Origin: Streptomyces sp. HUAS CB01
Lineage (GTDB): Bacteria; Actinomycetota; Actinomycetes; Streptomycetales; Streptomycetaceae
DNA: 64,000 bases
NCBI RefSeq assembly: GCF_030406905.1
Contig: NZ_CP129137.1
Span: forward strand, 4,298,001-4,362,000
Direction: 5' to 3'
The first letter of the stretch is position 1; every line of letters starts with the position of its first letter. Under the pieces are notes generated by a model. That model was not told where the DNA came from, did not search any database, and saw only the letters and a list, made by a program, of their open reading frames with translations. The position numbers were made by a program, and so were the translations under genes. Shown in pieces: positions 1-8,669 of this stretch.

Positions 1-103
1 CATCGACGCCTACAAGGACGCGGCGGCCAAGAACCCCGTCTACGCCGTTCCGTGCGGCGGCGGCAGCGGGAACCCGCTGATCGTGGACGGCAGCAAGCGC
101 TGA
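1..103 (+). CDS. C-terminal fragment of an unidentified protein
   Basis: The window opens inside a gene. Read from base 2, the frame gives about 33 residues ending PLIVDGSKR and a TGA stop at 101-103. The fragment has a Cys-Gly-Gly-Gly stretch and no recognisable domain, so no function can be given. It faces crp convergently and is followed by a strong palindromic terminator at 156-195, which supports its being a real 3' end. Confidence 0.6.
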   Translation, partial: IDAYKDAAAKNPVYAVPCGGGSGNPLIVDGSKR

Positions 104-155
104 CCGACCGCGTACGCGGTGATCGGGGCGCCCGGAGAGAGGTGCTCGGGACACG

Positions 156-195
156 CGAAGGGGCCGCCCGGCAGATCTGCCGGGCGGCCCCTTCG
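156..195. terminator. Perfect 40-bp palindrome, bidirectional terminator
   Basis: A perfect inverted repeat centred at 175/176 (stem GGGGCCGCCCGGCAGA) lies between two convergent genes, the truncated one ending at 103 and crp ending at 335. Its position and symmetry suit a shared terminator. There is no long T tract, as is usual in high-GC genomes. Confidence 0.75.
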
Positions 196-334
196 TTCCG
201 TGTCTGTCAGCGGCCGTGCCGAGCCGCGCGTACCGGAGCCGGGCCCCGGGTGCGGTCCCGTCGGGCCCGACGGTCGTACGATCCCGTGCGAGGCGCCTCC
301 GTACGAGGGCTGCCGGGGCCCGCCCGGACGGCGG

Positions 335-1009
335 CTACCGGGAACGCTTGGCGAGGCGCTCCACGTCGAGCAGGATGACGGCGCGGGCCTCGAGGCGGAG
401 CCAGCCGCGCTGTGCGAAGTCGGCGAGCGCCTTGTTCACGGTCTCGCGGGAGGCGCCGACGAGCTGGGCCAACTCTTCCTGGGTCAGGTCGTGGACGACG
501 TGGATGCCCTCCTCCGACTGCACGCCGAAGCGGCGCGAGAGGTCGAGGAGCGCCCGGGCGACACGGCCGGGGACATCGGAGAAGACCAGGTCGGACATCT
601 GGTCGTTGGTCTTGCGGAGCCTGCGGGCGACGGCGCGCAGCAGGGCGGTGGCCACCTCGGGGCGTGCGTTCAGCCAGGGCTGCAGGTCGCCGTGGCCCAG
701 GCCGAGGAGCTTGACCTCGGTGAGGGCGGTGGCGGTCGCGGTGCGCGGGCCCGGGTCGAAGAGGGACAGTTCGCCGATCAGCTCACCGGGACCGAGCACG
801 GCCAGCATGTTCTCCCGGCCGTCGGGCGAGGTGCGGTGGAGCTTGACCTTGCCCTCGGTGACCACGTACAGGCGGTCGCCGGGGTCGCCCTCGTGGAAGA
901 GCGCGTCGCCGCGGGCGAGCGTCACTTCACTCATCGAGGCGCGGAGCTCCGCGGCCTGCTCGTCATCGAGCGCCGCGAAGAGCGGGGCGCGCCGCAGAAC
1001 GTCGTCCAC
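335..1009 (-). CDS. crp: Crp, cAMP receptor protein family regulator
   Basis: A 224-residue cytoplasmic DNA-binding regulator of the CRP/FNR family. An N-terminal cyclic-nucleotide-binding beta-roll (about 20-120, with GELIGELSLFD) precedes a dimer helix and a C-terminal winged helix (about 145-215) whose recognition region is LAQLVGASRETVNKAL. In Streptomyces this protein controls germination, development and antibiotic production. The GTG at 1009 is chosen because AGGAGAG sits 5 nt upstream and the product MDDVLRRAPLF fits the length of known Streptomyces Crp; upstream codons do not look coding. It is divergent from nth. A Crp-like site at 1073-1086 suggests autoregulation. Confidence 0.96.
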   Translation of the reverse strand: MDDVLRRAPLFAALDDEQAAELRASMSEVTLARGDALFHEGDPGDRLYVVTEGKVKLHRTSPDGRENMLAVLGPGELIGELSLFDPGPRTATATALTEVKLLGLGHGDLQPWLNARPEVATALLRAVARRLRKTNDQMSDLVFSDVPGRVARALLDLSRRFGVQSEEGIHVVHDLTQEELAQLVGASRETVNKALADFAQRGWLRLEARAVILLDVERLAKRSR

Positions 1010-1072
1010 GAGTTCTCTCCTTGTCGACCTGCTCAGGGGACGGTGGTCCCCATGATGCCGCACAGGAAAACA

Positions 1073-1086
1073 GTGCGATCGATCAC
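1073..1086. promoter_or_regulatory. Candidate Crp-binding site upstream of crp
   Basis: GTGCGATCGATCAC matches the Streptomyces Crp pattern GTG(N6)GNCAC as I recall it, except for an A at the single internal G. It lies about 64 bp upstream of the crp start in the divergent crp-nth intergenic region. Autoregulation is inferred, not shown. Confidence 0.4.
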
Positions 1087-1202
1087 AAGGGTCCACCACA
1101 AGTTTGACGCACCGGCCCCTCCTGCCGTGCGTCAGGGGCCGATTCGAGTGGTGATCCGCCATGGCCGGGGCGGATGTCCCTGGCGGCCCTTAGGCTGGCC
1201 GG

Positions 1203-2519
1203 GTGTCCAATTCGCCGGTGAGAGCACAGGCCGAGGGGGCCATCAGAGTGGCAGGGGAGCAAAATTCCGCTGTGGGCGAACATGATTCATCCGCACCGAC
1301 AGAAGTAGCAAAAGCGAAAAACAGGACCAGCTCCACGGCTTCCCCGACGGCACCACGGGCGGCGGAGCGGAAGACGCCGGAGGCGAAGACGGCTGCCGCG
1401 AGGAAGGCCGCCGGCAGGAAGACCGCAGCCGGGACCGCTTCCGGGTCCCCCGCGGGGAAGGCGGCGGAGTCCTCCAGGGCTACGACCACGACCAGGAAGG
1501 CCGCCGTCAAGAAGGTCGCCGCCAAGCAGGCCCCCGTGAGGAAGTCAGCGGCCCCGAGCGGGACCGCCACCACCGGGGCAGCCTCCGCGAGGAAGGCCGC
1601 CTCCGCGAAGACGGCCGCCTCCGCGAAGAAGACCGCAGCCACGGAGAAAGCCACGGCCCTGAAGAAGGCGTCGGCCGCGAAGAAGGCCGCCCCCGCGAAG
1701 AAGGCCGCGGGCTCCGGGACGGCGGCCAAGGCGCGGACCACTCCCGCGGCCAGGCCCGAGTCGCGGCAGGCCATGGTCCGCCGGGCCCGGCGGATCAATC
1801 GCGAGCTGGCCGAGGTGTATCCGTACGCGCACCCCGAGCTCGACTTCCTGAACCCCTTCCAGTTGCTCGTCGCCACGGTCCTGTCCGCCCAGACCACGGA
1901 TCTGCGGGTGAACCAGACGACGCCCGCGCTCTTCGCGGCGTACCCGACGCCCGAGGACATGGCCGCCGCCGTGCCGGAGGAACTGGAGGAGCTGATCAGG
2001 CCGACCGGCTTCTTCCGGGCCAAGGCGAAGTCCCTCATCGGCCTCTCCAGGGCCCTGCGGGACGATTTCGGCGGCGAGGTCCCGGGGCGGCTGGAAGACC
2101 TGGTCACGCTGCCGGGCGTGGGGCGCAAGACGGCCTTCGTGGTGCTGGGGAACGCGTTCGGGGTCCCGGGTATCACCGTCGACACCCACTTCATGCGGCT
2201 CGCCCGCCGATGGAAGTGGACCGAGCAGGACGACCCGGTCAAGATCGAGGCGGAGGTCGCCGAGATCTTCCCGAAGAGCGACTGGACGATGCTCTCCCAC
2301 CGGGTGATCTTCCACGGCCGCCGGATCTGCCACGCCCGCAAGCCCGCCTGCGGCGCCTGCCCCATCACGCGGCTGTGCCCCTCCTACGGGGAGGGCGAGA
2401 CCGATCCGGAGAAGGCGAAGAAGCTCCTGAAGTACGAGATGGGGGGCTTCCCCGGGCAGCGTCTGAACCCTCCGCCCGACTACCCGGGCAAGCCCGCGCC
2501 TCCGCTGGGGGCCGCGTGA
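1203..2519 (+). CDS. nth: Endonuclease III with long H1-like N-terminal tail
   Basis: DNA glycosylase/AP lyase for oxidised pyrimidines in base excision repair. Residues about 190-438 are the HhH-GPD fold: helix-hairpin-helix LPGVGRKTA with catalytic Lys309, catalytic Asp327 in VDTHFMR, and a [4Fe-4S] motif C-X6-C-X2-C-X5-C at Cys376, 383, 386 and 392. Residues 1 to about 185 are Lys/Ala/Thr-rich and low complexity (repeated KKAA, RKAA), like histone H1 tails, making the protein about twice the length of E. coli Nth. The GTG at 1203 has no Shine-Dalgarno, but TAGGCT at 1191-1196 lies exactly 6 nt upstream, so a leaderless mRNA is likely. A strong terminator follows at 2525. Confidence 0.93.
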   Translation: MSNSPVRAQAEGAIRVAGEQNSAVGEHDSSAPTEVAKAKNRTSSTASPTAPRAAERKTPEAKTAAARKAAGRKTAAGTASGSPAGKAAESSRATTTTRKAAVKKVAAKQAPVRKSAAPSGTATTGAASARKAASAKTAASAKKTAATEKATALKKASAAKKAAPAKKAAGSGTAAKARTTPAARPESRQAMVRRARRINRELAEVYPYAHPELDFLNPFQLLVATVLSAQTTDLRVNQTTPALFAAYPTPEDMAAAVPEELEELIRPTGFFRAKAKSLIGLSRALRDDFGGEVPGRLEDLVTLPGVGRKTAFVVLGNAFGVPGITVDTHFMRLARRWKWTEQDDPVKIEAEVAEIFPKSDWTMLSHRVIFHGRRICHARKPACGACPITRLCPSYGEGETDPEKAKKLLKYEMGGFPGQRLNPPPDYPGKPAPPLGAA

Positions 2520-2524
2520 TCCCT

Positions 2525-2562
2525 CCGGGCGCCTGCCGCCGGACCCGGCGGCAGGCGCCCGG
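2525..2562 (+). terminator. Long GC hairpin terminator after nth
   Basis: Two 18-nt arms (2525-2542 and 2545-2562) are perfectly complementary and nearly abut, starting 5 nt after the nth stop. Placement supports termination of nth. Confidence 0.8.
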
Positions 2563-2584
2563 CTGCCCGACCCCGGTCCGGCGG

Positions 2585-2620
2585 GCCTCGCCCGCCTCGC
2601 CCGCCTCGCCCGCCTCGCCC
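2585..2620. repeat. 9-bp tandem repeat, four copies
   Basis: GCCTCGCCC is repeated four times head to tail between nth and the Nudix gene. It is outside coding sequence, and I see no function. Confidence 0.8.
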
Positions 2621-2751
2621 GCCTGGGCCCGGTCGGTGCGGTCGGGCACGTCGTCCTGCAGGGTCCCCCGGACCGCGTCGGGACGCGGTCTGCCGCAGCC
2701 GGGCCGGAACGATCCCGGCCACCGCACGCGTTGCACACCACGGGGGTGCCC

Positions 2752-3447
2752 ATGACACGCACACATGAGACATACGACGGCGACGCGGTCGTGAGCAGCG
2801 ACGGCCTGCCCGAGTGGCTGGAGCCGGTCGAGCGGTCCGCCAGGACGATCGCTCCCGAGCAACTCAGCCGGTTCCTTCCGCCCGAAGGCGGCGGGGGGCG
2901 GCAGTCAGCCGTGCTGATCCTCTTCGGGCACGGCGCCCAGGGCCCCGAACTGCTGCTCATGGAGCGGGCGAGCAGTCTGCGCTCCCACGCCGGCCAGCCG
3001 TCGTTCCCCGGCGGTGCCCTCGACCCCGAGGACGGGGATCCGGCCACCACGGGGCCGCTCCGCGCGGCACTCCGGGAGGCGGAGGAGGAGACCGGTCTGG
3101 ATCCGTCCGGCGTCCAGATCTTCGGCGTGCTGCCCCGGCTGTACATCCCGGTGAGCGGCTTCGTCGTTACCCCGGTCCTCGGCTGGTGGCGCGACCGCTC
3201 GCCCGTCGCCGCCGTCGACCCGGCCGAGACCGCCCGGGTCTTCACGGTGCCCGTGGCGGATCTCACGGACCCGGCGAACCGGGCGACGAGCGTCCACCCC
3301 AGCGGTCACCTCGGCCCGGCATTTCTGGTCGAATCGGCTCTGGTCTGGGGTTTCACCGCCGGAGTGATCGACCGCATCCTTCACTTCGCGGGCTGGGAGC
3401 GGCCATGGGACCGGTCCAAGCAGGTCCCGCTCGACTGGCGCGCATGA
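2752..3447 (+). CDS. CoA-pyrophosphatase-type Nudix hydrolase
   Basis: A 231-residue cytoplasmic Nudix hydrolase. It carries the Nudix helix LREAEEETGL and, just before it, the CoA-diphosphatase signature LLLMERASSLR...GQPSFPGG, which separates CoA/short-acyl-CoA pyrophosphatases (NudL/PCD1 group) from other Nudix enzymes. The expected reaction splits CoA to phosphopantetheine and 3',5'-ADP. The ATG at 2752 is preferred, with GGGGG 6-10 nt upstream; an in-frame TTG at 2731 and GTG at 2746 are possible. It precedes the MarP-like protease in the same direction. Confidence 0.85.
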   Translation: MTRTHETYDGDAVVSSDGLPEWLEPVERSARTIAPEQLSRFLPPEGGGGRQSAVLILFGHGAQGPELLLMERASSLRSHAGQPSFPGGALDPEDGDPATTGPLRAALREAEEETGLDPSGVQIFGVLPRLYIPVSGFVVTPVLGWWRDRSPVAAVDPAETARVFTVPVADLTDPANRATSVHPSGHLGPAFLVESALVWGFTAGVIDRILHFAGWERPWDRSKQVPLDWRA

Positions 3448-3562
3448 GACCGTTGCCCCCGTGCTGTGTTTTCCCGGTGGCCGGTCCGGCGTCACCGGGA
3501 GCTGATCCGGAGACCCCCTGCCGGACGGAGTGCCGGACGACGAAACTGCGAGGCTATCGACG

Positions 3563-4762
3563 GTGAACGTGCTGGACATCCTGCTGCTGCTCGCCGCCGT
3601 GTGGTTCGCCGTCGTCGGGTACCGCCAGGGCTTCGTCGTCGGCATCCTGTCGGTGATCGGATTCCTCGGCGGTGGGCTCGTCGCCGTCTATCTGCTCCCG
3701 TTCCTCTGGGACCGGATGACGAACGGCACGGAGGTGTCCACGGCAGCGGCGATCGTCGCGGTCGTGATCGTGATCGTCTGCGCGTCCGTCGGCCAGGCCC
3801 TCACCACCCACCTCGGCAACAAGCTCCGCAGGTACATCACATGGACCCCCGCGCGGGCGCTGGACGCGACCGGCGGCGCCCTGGTGAACGTCCTCGCCAT
3901 GCTGGTCGTGGCCTGGATCATCGGCTCCCTCTTCGCCTTCACCACCCTGCCGCCGTTCGGCAAGGAGGTCCGGAACTCCAAGGTCCTCCTCGGGGTCTCC
4001 AGGGTGATGCCCGCGCAGGCGGACAGATGGTTCGACGACTTCTCGTCGATGCTCGCGCAGAACGGATTCCCGCAGGTCTTCAGCCCCTTCGCCAATGAGC
4101 CCATCACCGAGGTCAGGCCCCCGGACCCGGCGCTGGTCAACAGCCCGGTCGCGGCCCGCGCGCAGCGCTCCATCGTCAAGGTCGTCGGCACCGCGCAGAG
4201 CTGCAACAAGGTGCTGGAAGGCACGGGCTTCGTCTTCGCCGAGCGCCGTGTCATGACGAACGCGCACGTCGTGGGTGGAGTCGACGAGCCGACCGTGCAG
4301 ATAGGCGGCGAGGGCAGGCGGTACGACGCGAAGGTCGTCCTCTACGACTGGAAGCGCGACATCGCCGTCCTGGACGTCCCCGACCTGAAGGCACCGCCCC
4401 TGCGCTTCGCCGAGGCGGACGCCCGTTCCGGGGACAGCGCGATCGTCGCGGGCTTCCCGGAGAACGGCTCGTACGACGTGCGCTCCGCGCGTGTCCGCGG
4501 CCGCATAGACGCCAAGGGACCGGACATCTACCGCAGCGGCGAGGTGCGCCGCGACGTCTACTCGCTGTTCGCGACGGTCCGCCAGGGCAACTCCGGCGGC
4601 CCGCTGCTCACGGCCGACGGCCAGGTGTACGGAGTGATCTTCGCCCGGTCGCTCGACGACGCCCAGACGGGTTACGCGCTGACGGCGGACGAGATCCGCG
4701 ACGACATCAGGCTCGGCCGCACGGCCAATCAGCAGGTCGACAGCCAGGCCTGCGCGCTCTGA
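3563..4762 (+). CDS. MarP-like membrane-anchored serine protease
   Basis: A 399-residue protein with an N-terminal CvpA-like membrane domain (four hydrophobic segments within about 1-130) and a C-terminal extracytoplasmic trypsin-like domain. The triad is visible: His235 in TNAHVV, Asp266 in RDIAVL and Ser344 in GNSGGPL. Cys in the Q-S-C-N segment and the C-terminal QAC could form a disulfide, as in mycobacterial MarP, the acid-resistance protease (Rv3671c). The GTG at 3563 gives MNVLDILLLLAAVWF, so the first helix begins at once, with GAGG about 9 nt upstream; a GTG at 3530 would add 11 residues. A role in envelope or acid-stress proteolysis is inferred from family. Confidence 0.9.
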   Translation: MNVLDILLLLAAVWFAVVGYRQGFVVGILSVIGFLGGGLVAVYLLPFLWDRMTNGTEVSTAAAIVAVVIVIVCASVGQALTTHLGNKLRRYITWTPARALDATGGALVNVLAMLVVAWIIGSLFAFTTLPPFGKEVRNSKVLLGVSRVMPAQADRWFDDFSSMLAQNGFPQVFSPFANEPITEVRPPDPALVNSPVAARAQRSIVKVVGTAQSCNKVLEGTGFVFAERRVMTNAHVVGGVDEPTVQIGGEGRRYDAKVVLYDWKRDIAVLDVPDLKAPPLRFAEADARSGDSAIVAGFPENGSYDVRSARVRGRIDAKGPDIYRSGEVRRDVYSLFATVRQGNSGGPLLTADGQVYGVIFARSLDDAQTGYALTADEIRDDIRLGRTANQQVDSQACAL

Positions 4763-4800
4763 CGTTCCCCGCCGTACGGGCACGCGCGACGACCGGCATC

Positions 4801-4817
4801 GCCGGGCGCCGCCCGGC
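4801..4817 (+). terminator. Short GC hairpin after the protease gene
   Basis: GCCGGGC, loop GCC, GCCCGGC, 38 bp after the protease stop. A modest candidate terminator. Confidence 0.4.
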
Positions 4818-5533
4818 GCCGGCGGTGCGCGCCGGTGTCCGCCGGCCGCGGGCACGCCGCCGGGGCCGCCGTGGGGTCCCGGCACCGGACGCAGGGCGCG
4901 CCTGCCGGCGTAGCCGCTCCGGACCGAGGCCGCTTCCCCGTGCGTCGGCCGAACCCGGAGGCGTGGCGTGTGCCGTTCGTCAGCCGGTCCGGTCGCGCCG
5001 CAGGTGCCGTGGCTCAGCGGAGGCGAGCGGAGTCCGCGTGCAGGCGACCGGCCCCGTGCGCACAGCTGTGCCGGGGAGGCCGGTACTCCCTGTGCGGGGT
5101 TCCGCGCCCACAGGCGGGTCCGCCCCGTGGAGCGTGAGCAGGTGACGCGGACGGCGGTGTGACGCCGTCAGCCGCGAGGATGGCGCAGTCGCGCCGAGAC
5201 CCAGCGGGCCCGGCGCCGGAGGATGCGCGGAATCCCGAGACGGGGATCATGGCCCCGCCCCTGGGGGCCGCCCCTTTCGTCCGCCAGCGGCGCGGAGGCC
5301 GAGCGGGAGTTGCGTGCTGTGTCACCGTAGTCGTGCGTCCAGCCCATACCCCGACGTGTGCCCGTGCCCCAAGGTCGGTAACCGCATCGGGGCCCGCCAA
5401 TTGGCCTATGCGCGAGGCAATCCCCGTTTACCGCACACCCGTTCGCGGGGCGACCGCTCCGGCGTGCGGATGTGCGGCGGTCAAGTCGACCGAGGCGGCC
5501 CCGGTGAGCCGGAGCGCACCGCGGTGACGCGCG

Positions 5534-5553
5534 GCCCGGAGCGGCGTCCGGGC
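5534..5553 (-). terminator. Hairpin terminator after the alpha/beta hydrolase
   Basis: GCCCGGA and TCCGGGC flank a 6-nt loop immediately downstream of the hydrolase stop on the minus strand. Confidence 0.45.
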
Positions 5554-5559
5554 CCGGGA

Positions 5560-6516
5560 TCAGCGGTCCGGCTCGGGGTCCTTCAGCCAGTTGATGAGCT
5601 CGTTGGAGAACGCCACCGGGTCCTCCTCATGGGGGAAGTGGCCCAGCCCGTCGAACAGCCTCCAGCGGTACGGGGCTTCGACGTACTGCCCGGAGCCCGC
5701 CGCGCTGCGCGTGCGCATCGCCGGGTCCAGCGAACCGTGGAGATGGAGCGTCGGAACCCGTACCGGACGCTTCATCCTGCGGTTGAACTGGATGCCGTCC
5801 GGACGCGCCAGCGACCGCACCATCCACCGGTACGGCTCGATCGAGCAATGCGCCGTCGACGGGATGGACATGGCCCGGCGGTAGACGTCGAGCGTCTCCT
5901 CCTCGGGCGGGCGCGGACCGGACCACTCCCGGATCAACCGGCCCACCAAGGCCGCCTCGTCCGCGAGGAGCTGACGCTCCGGCAGCCACGGACGCTGGAA
6001 GCCCCACACGTACGATCCGGCACGGCTCTGGGCGAAGTCGCCGAGCATCGAGGAACGCCAGCGGCGCGGGTGCGGCATCGAGGAGACCACGAGCCGGCGG
6101 ACGAGCTTGGGCCGCATCACGGCCGCCGTCCAGGCGAGGTAGCCGCCGAGGTCGTGGCCGACGAGGGCCGCGTCGGGTTCGCCGAGGGACCGCACGACGC
6201 CGGTGATGTCGAGCGCGAGGTTCGCCGGGTCGTAACCCCGGGGCGTACGGTCGCTGCCCCCGACGCCGCGGAGGTCCATCGCGACCGCGCGGAAGCCGGC
6301 GTCGGCCAGCGCGGTGAGCTGGTGCCGCCACGTCCACCAGAACTGCGGGAAGCCGTGCAGGAGCAGCACCAGCGGCCCGTCGCCCAGCTCCGCGATGTGG
6401 AAGCGCGCACCGTTGGCCGCCACGTCCCGATGGGTCCAGGGGCCATCGATCCGTACGGGGCCGCCGTTTCCGGTGCTGTTTCCGTTGCCGACAGAGGGCG
6501 TATCGGGTGCCGTCAT
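5560..6516 (-). CDS. Alpha/beta hydrolase (epoxide-hydrolase-like)
   Basis: A 318-residue soluble alpha/beta hydrolase. It shows the oxyanion motif LLHGFPQFWWTW, a nucleophile elbow GHDLGG (Asp nucleophile, as in epoxide hydrolases and haloalkane dehalogenases), and the late motifs HGSLDP (acid) and GLGHFPHEE (His). Tyr/Trp-rich cap residues follow the elbow. Substrate cannot be told from sequence. The ATG at 6516 overlaps the stop of the upstream holin-like gene by 4 nt (ATGA), so translation is probably coupled. Confidence 0.9.
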   Translation of the reverse strand: MTAPDTPSVGNGNSTGNGGPVRIDGPWTHRDVAANGARFHIAELGDGPLVLLLHGFPQFWWTWRHQLTALADAGFRAVAMDLRGVGGSDRTPRGYDPANLALDITGVVRSLGEPDAALVGHDLGGYLAWTAAVMRPKLVRRLVVSSMPHPRRWRSSMLGDFAQSRAGSYVWGFQRPWLPERQLLADEAALVGRLIREWSGPRPPEEETLDVYRRAMSIPSTAHCSIEPYRWMVRSLARPDGIQFNRRMKRPVRVPTLHLHGSLDPAMRTRSAAGSGQYVEAPYRWRLFDGLGHFPHEEDPVAFSNELINWLKDPEPDR

Positions 6517-7016
6517 GCGGACGAGCGTGCCACAGATGTGGACGGGTCCTTCGCTCCACGGGGGTGCGGCTTGGCGTTCTGGAGCACTGCGGCGGTCCGC
6601 TTGGCCGAGGCGATGGAGCGCTCCGGCGGCTTGACCTTCTTGAACTTGGTCATGGCCAGCAGCGCCGCCAGGCCCGCCAGCAGCAGGAAGGCCGCTCCCA
6701 CGATCAGGAACGACCAGGCGAGTCCCAGGCCGAGGTTGTGGATGCCGTACGCCGCGGCGAAGCTCAGCACCGGCAGGGAGAACAGGGCGAGCACACCGGC
6801 GACCGTGCCGGCCACACCGCCCGTCACGCCCCGCTTGACGTCCTGCCTGAGCTCGGCCTTGGCCAGCGCGATCTCGTCGTGCACCAGGGCGGACATCTCG
6901 GCGGTCGCGGACGCCACCAGCTGTCCCATGGTCTTGTCGGCGCCGGCCAGCCGAACCGGTCCGACCACATCGCCCGCGGCTTCGACGACGGTGGTGCTCC
7001 TGCCGGGGTCGCTCAT
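6513..7016 (-). CDS. Phage-holin-superfamily membrane protein
   Basis: A 167-residue protein of the actinobacterial putative holin 3 superfamily type (Phage_holin_3_6-like). An amphipathic N-terminal region (DEIALAKAEL, typical of the family) is followed by two hydrophobic segments at about 65-90 and 95-120 and a basic C-terminus. It is conserved in actinomycetes in non-phage contexts, and function is unknown. The ATG at 7016 has GAGGGGA 7-8 nt upstream. It sits between nhaA (40-bp gap) and the hydrolase (4-nt overlap), so the three probably share a transcript. Confidence 0.82.
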   Translation of the reverse strand: MSDPGRSTTVVEAAGDVVGPVRLAGADKTMGQLVASATAEMSALVHDEIALAKAELRQDVKRGVTGGVAGTVAGVLALFSLPVLSFAAAYGIHNLGLGLAWSFLIVGAAFLLLAGLAALLAMTKFKKVKPPERSIASAKRTAAVLQNAKPHPRGAKDPSTSVARSSA

Positions 7017-7056
7017 CGGTGACTCCCCTCATCTCTGCTTCGGATCTGCTGTCAGA

Positions 7057-8454
7057 TCATGCCGGACTGTCGCCGTCGGCGCGCGACGCACCCGCGACTT
7101 CCGCCCTCCGCCGGTGCTCCGCGGCCTTCTTCTCGTAGATCTCGGCCATCCGCAGGTGATACTCCGGGTTGTCCTGTTCGTACACATCCGGAATGCCGTC
7201 CTGGTCCTCGTCGCGCTCCTCCGCCTCGCACAGGGCCTGGTACTTGCGTACCCGCAGTTTCAGCAGCACACAGGCGATCACCGCGGCGATCAGGGAGCCG
7301 AGGAGCACCGCCGCCTTGACCTCGTCGGTCAGGACGGCGTCCCCGGCGAAGGCCAGCTCGCCGATGAGCAGGGAGACGGTGAAGCCGATGCCGGCCAGCG
7401 ACGCGACCGCGAAGACGTCGGGCCAGGCCAGCTCCTCGTTGAGCTCGGCCCTGGTGAAGCGGGCGGCCAGCCAGGTGCCGCCGAAGATGCCGATGGACTT
7501 GCCGGCCACCAGACCGATCAGGACACCCAGGGTCTCGGGACGGGTGAAGACGGCGTGCAGGGCGCTGCCGGAGACGCTGACACCCGCCGAGAACAGAGCG
7601 AACAGCGGTACGGCGATGCCGGCGGAGATCGGCCGCACCAGATGCTCGATGTGCTCGCCGGGGGAGTGCTCCTCGCCCTCGCGCCGGGTGCAGCGCAGCA
7701 TGAGGCCCATGGCGACGCCGGCGATCGTGGCGTGGACGCCGCTGTTGTACATGAGCCCCCAGACGACGAGGGCCAGCGGGACGTACACGTACCAGCCGCG
7801 CACGCCCTTGTGCAGCAGGAACCAGAAGACCACGAGGCCGACCACCGCTCCGCCGAGCGCGGCGAAGTTCAGGTCGCTGGTGAAGAAGATCGCGATGATC
7901 AGGATCGCGAAGAGGTCGTCGACGACGGCGAGGGTCAGGAGGAACGCGCGGATCGCGGACGGCAGCGACGTGCCGATCACCGCGAGCACGGCGAGGGCGA
8001 AGGCGATGTCGGTGGCGGTGGGCACCGCCCAGCCCGCCAGCGAACCGCCGCCGGCGGTGCTGACCAGCGTGTAGACGAGCGCGGGGGCCGCCATGCCGCA
8101 GACGGCGGCGATGACGGGGAGCGCGGCGGCCTTGGGGTCGCGCAGTTCGCCGGCGACGAGTTCCCGCTTGAGCTCGATCCCGGCGACGAAGAAGAAGATC
8201 GCGAGAAGTCCGTCGGCCGCCCAGTGCTGGACGGACAGATCGAGCCCGAGCGACGCGGGGCCCAGGTGGAAGTCGGCCACGGCCTCGTAGCTGCGGCCGA
8301 GCGGGGTGTTGGCCCAGAGAAGTGCGGCGACGGCGGCGACGAGCAGGAGGACTCCGCCGACGGTCTCGGTGCGCAGTGCTTCCGCCACGAAGTTCCGCTC
8401 GGGGAGCGAAAGGCGTCCGAGGAACTTACGGGGGCTGGGGGTCGGCGCTGCCAC
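7057..8454 (-). CDS. nhaA: Na+/H+ antiporter NhaA with acidic C-terminal tail
   Basis: A 465-residue inner-membrane Na+/H+ antiporter with about 12 helices. Key residues are present: VPTATDIAFAL (Asp149, equivalent to E. coli Asp133) and the paired Asp179-Asp180 in VVDDLFAI (equivalent to 163/164), which bind Na+ or H+. After the last helix a hydrophilic tail of about 60 residues contains DEDQDGIPDVYEQ, which resembles a thrombospondin-type-3 or EF-hand-like Ca2+ loop. The GTG at 8454 has GGAGG 9 nt upstream; extending upstream adds non-conserved basic residues. Confidence 0.93.
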   Translation of the reverse strand: MAAPTPSPRKFLGRLSLPERNFVAEALRTETVGGVLLLVAAVAALLWANTPLGRSYEAVADFHLGPASLGLDLSVQHWAADGLLAIFFFVAGIELKRELVAGELRDPKAAALPVIAAVCGMAAPALVYTLVSTAGGGSLAGWAVPTATDIAFALAVLAVIGTSLPSAIRAFLLTLAVVDDLFAILIIAIFFTSDLNFAALGGAVVGLVVFWFLLHKGVRGWYVYVPLALVVWGLMYNSGVHATIAGVAMGLMLRCTRREGEEHSPGEHIEHLVRPISAGIAVPLFALFSAGVSVSGSALHAVFTRPETLGVLIGLVAGKSIGIFGGTWLAARFTRAELNEELAWPDVFAVASLAGIGFTVSLLIGELAFAGDAVLTDEVKAAVLLGSLIAAVIACVLLKLRVRKYQALCEAEERDEDQDGIPDVYEQDNPEYHLRMAEIYEKKAAEHRRRAEVAGASRADGDSPA

Positions 8455-8619
8455 GAGTGGGGACCTCCGGTCGGATAGGCACGGCAAAGCACATGCCGAC
8501 CAGACTTCCCGGCGCACCTCGGTTTTCCTGACGCATCTCTGATGCGGTTCCTTACCCTACCTAATCACTTCGTCGGGTGTACCGGGTACGTACGGTTGAT
8601 CTTCACCATAGGCGCAAAA

Positions 8620-8651
8620 GGGGCACCCGGCGCGTTCGCTCCGGGTGCCCC
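8620..8651 (-). terminator. Rho-independent terminator of acsA
   Basis: On the minus strand an 11-bp stem (GGGGCACCCGG with CCGGGTGCCCC, 10-nt loop) ends in TTTT, 18 bp after the acsA stop. This is the intrinsic terminator pattern. Confidence 0.88.
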
Positions 8652-8669
8652 TCACGGTGGACTGCGGGC

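Larger units (their letters stand above)
4763..5559. other. Intergenic region with no supported gene
   Basis: About 800 bp separates the convergent protease and hydrolase genes. Open frames on both strands lack Streptomyces third-position bias and ribosome sites. A short hairpin at 4801-4817 and another at 5534-5553 probably end the flanking genes. I see no tRNA or other recognisable RNA. Confidence 0.6.

Noticed and set aside
5014..5400. Minus-strand 128-codon frame in the protease-hydrolase gap
   Set aside because: Poor third-position bias, no ribosome site and Arg/Pro/Gly-rich shadow-like composition.
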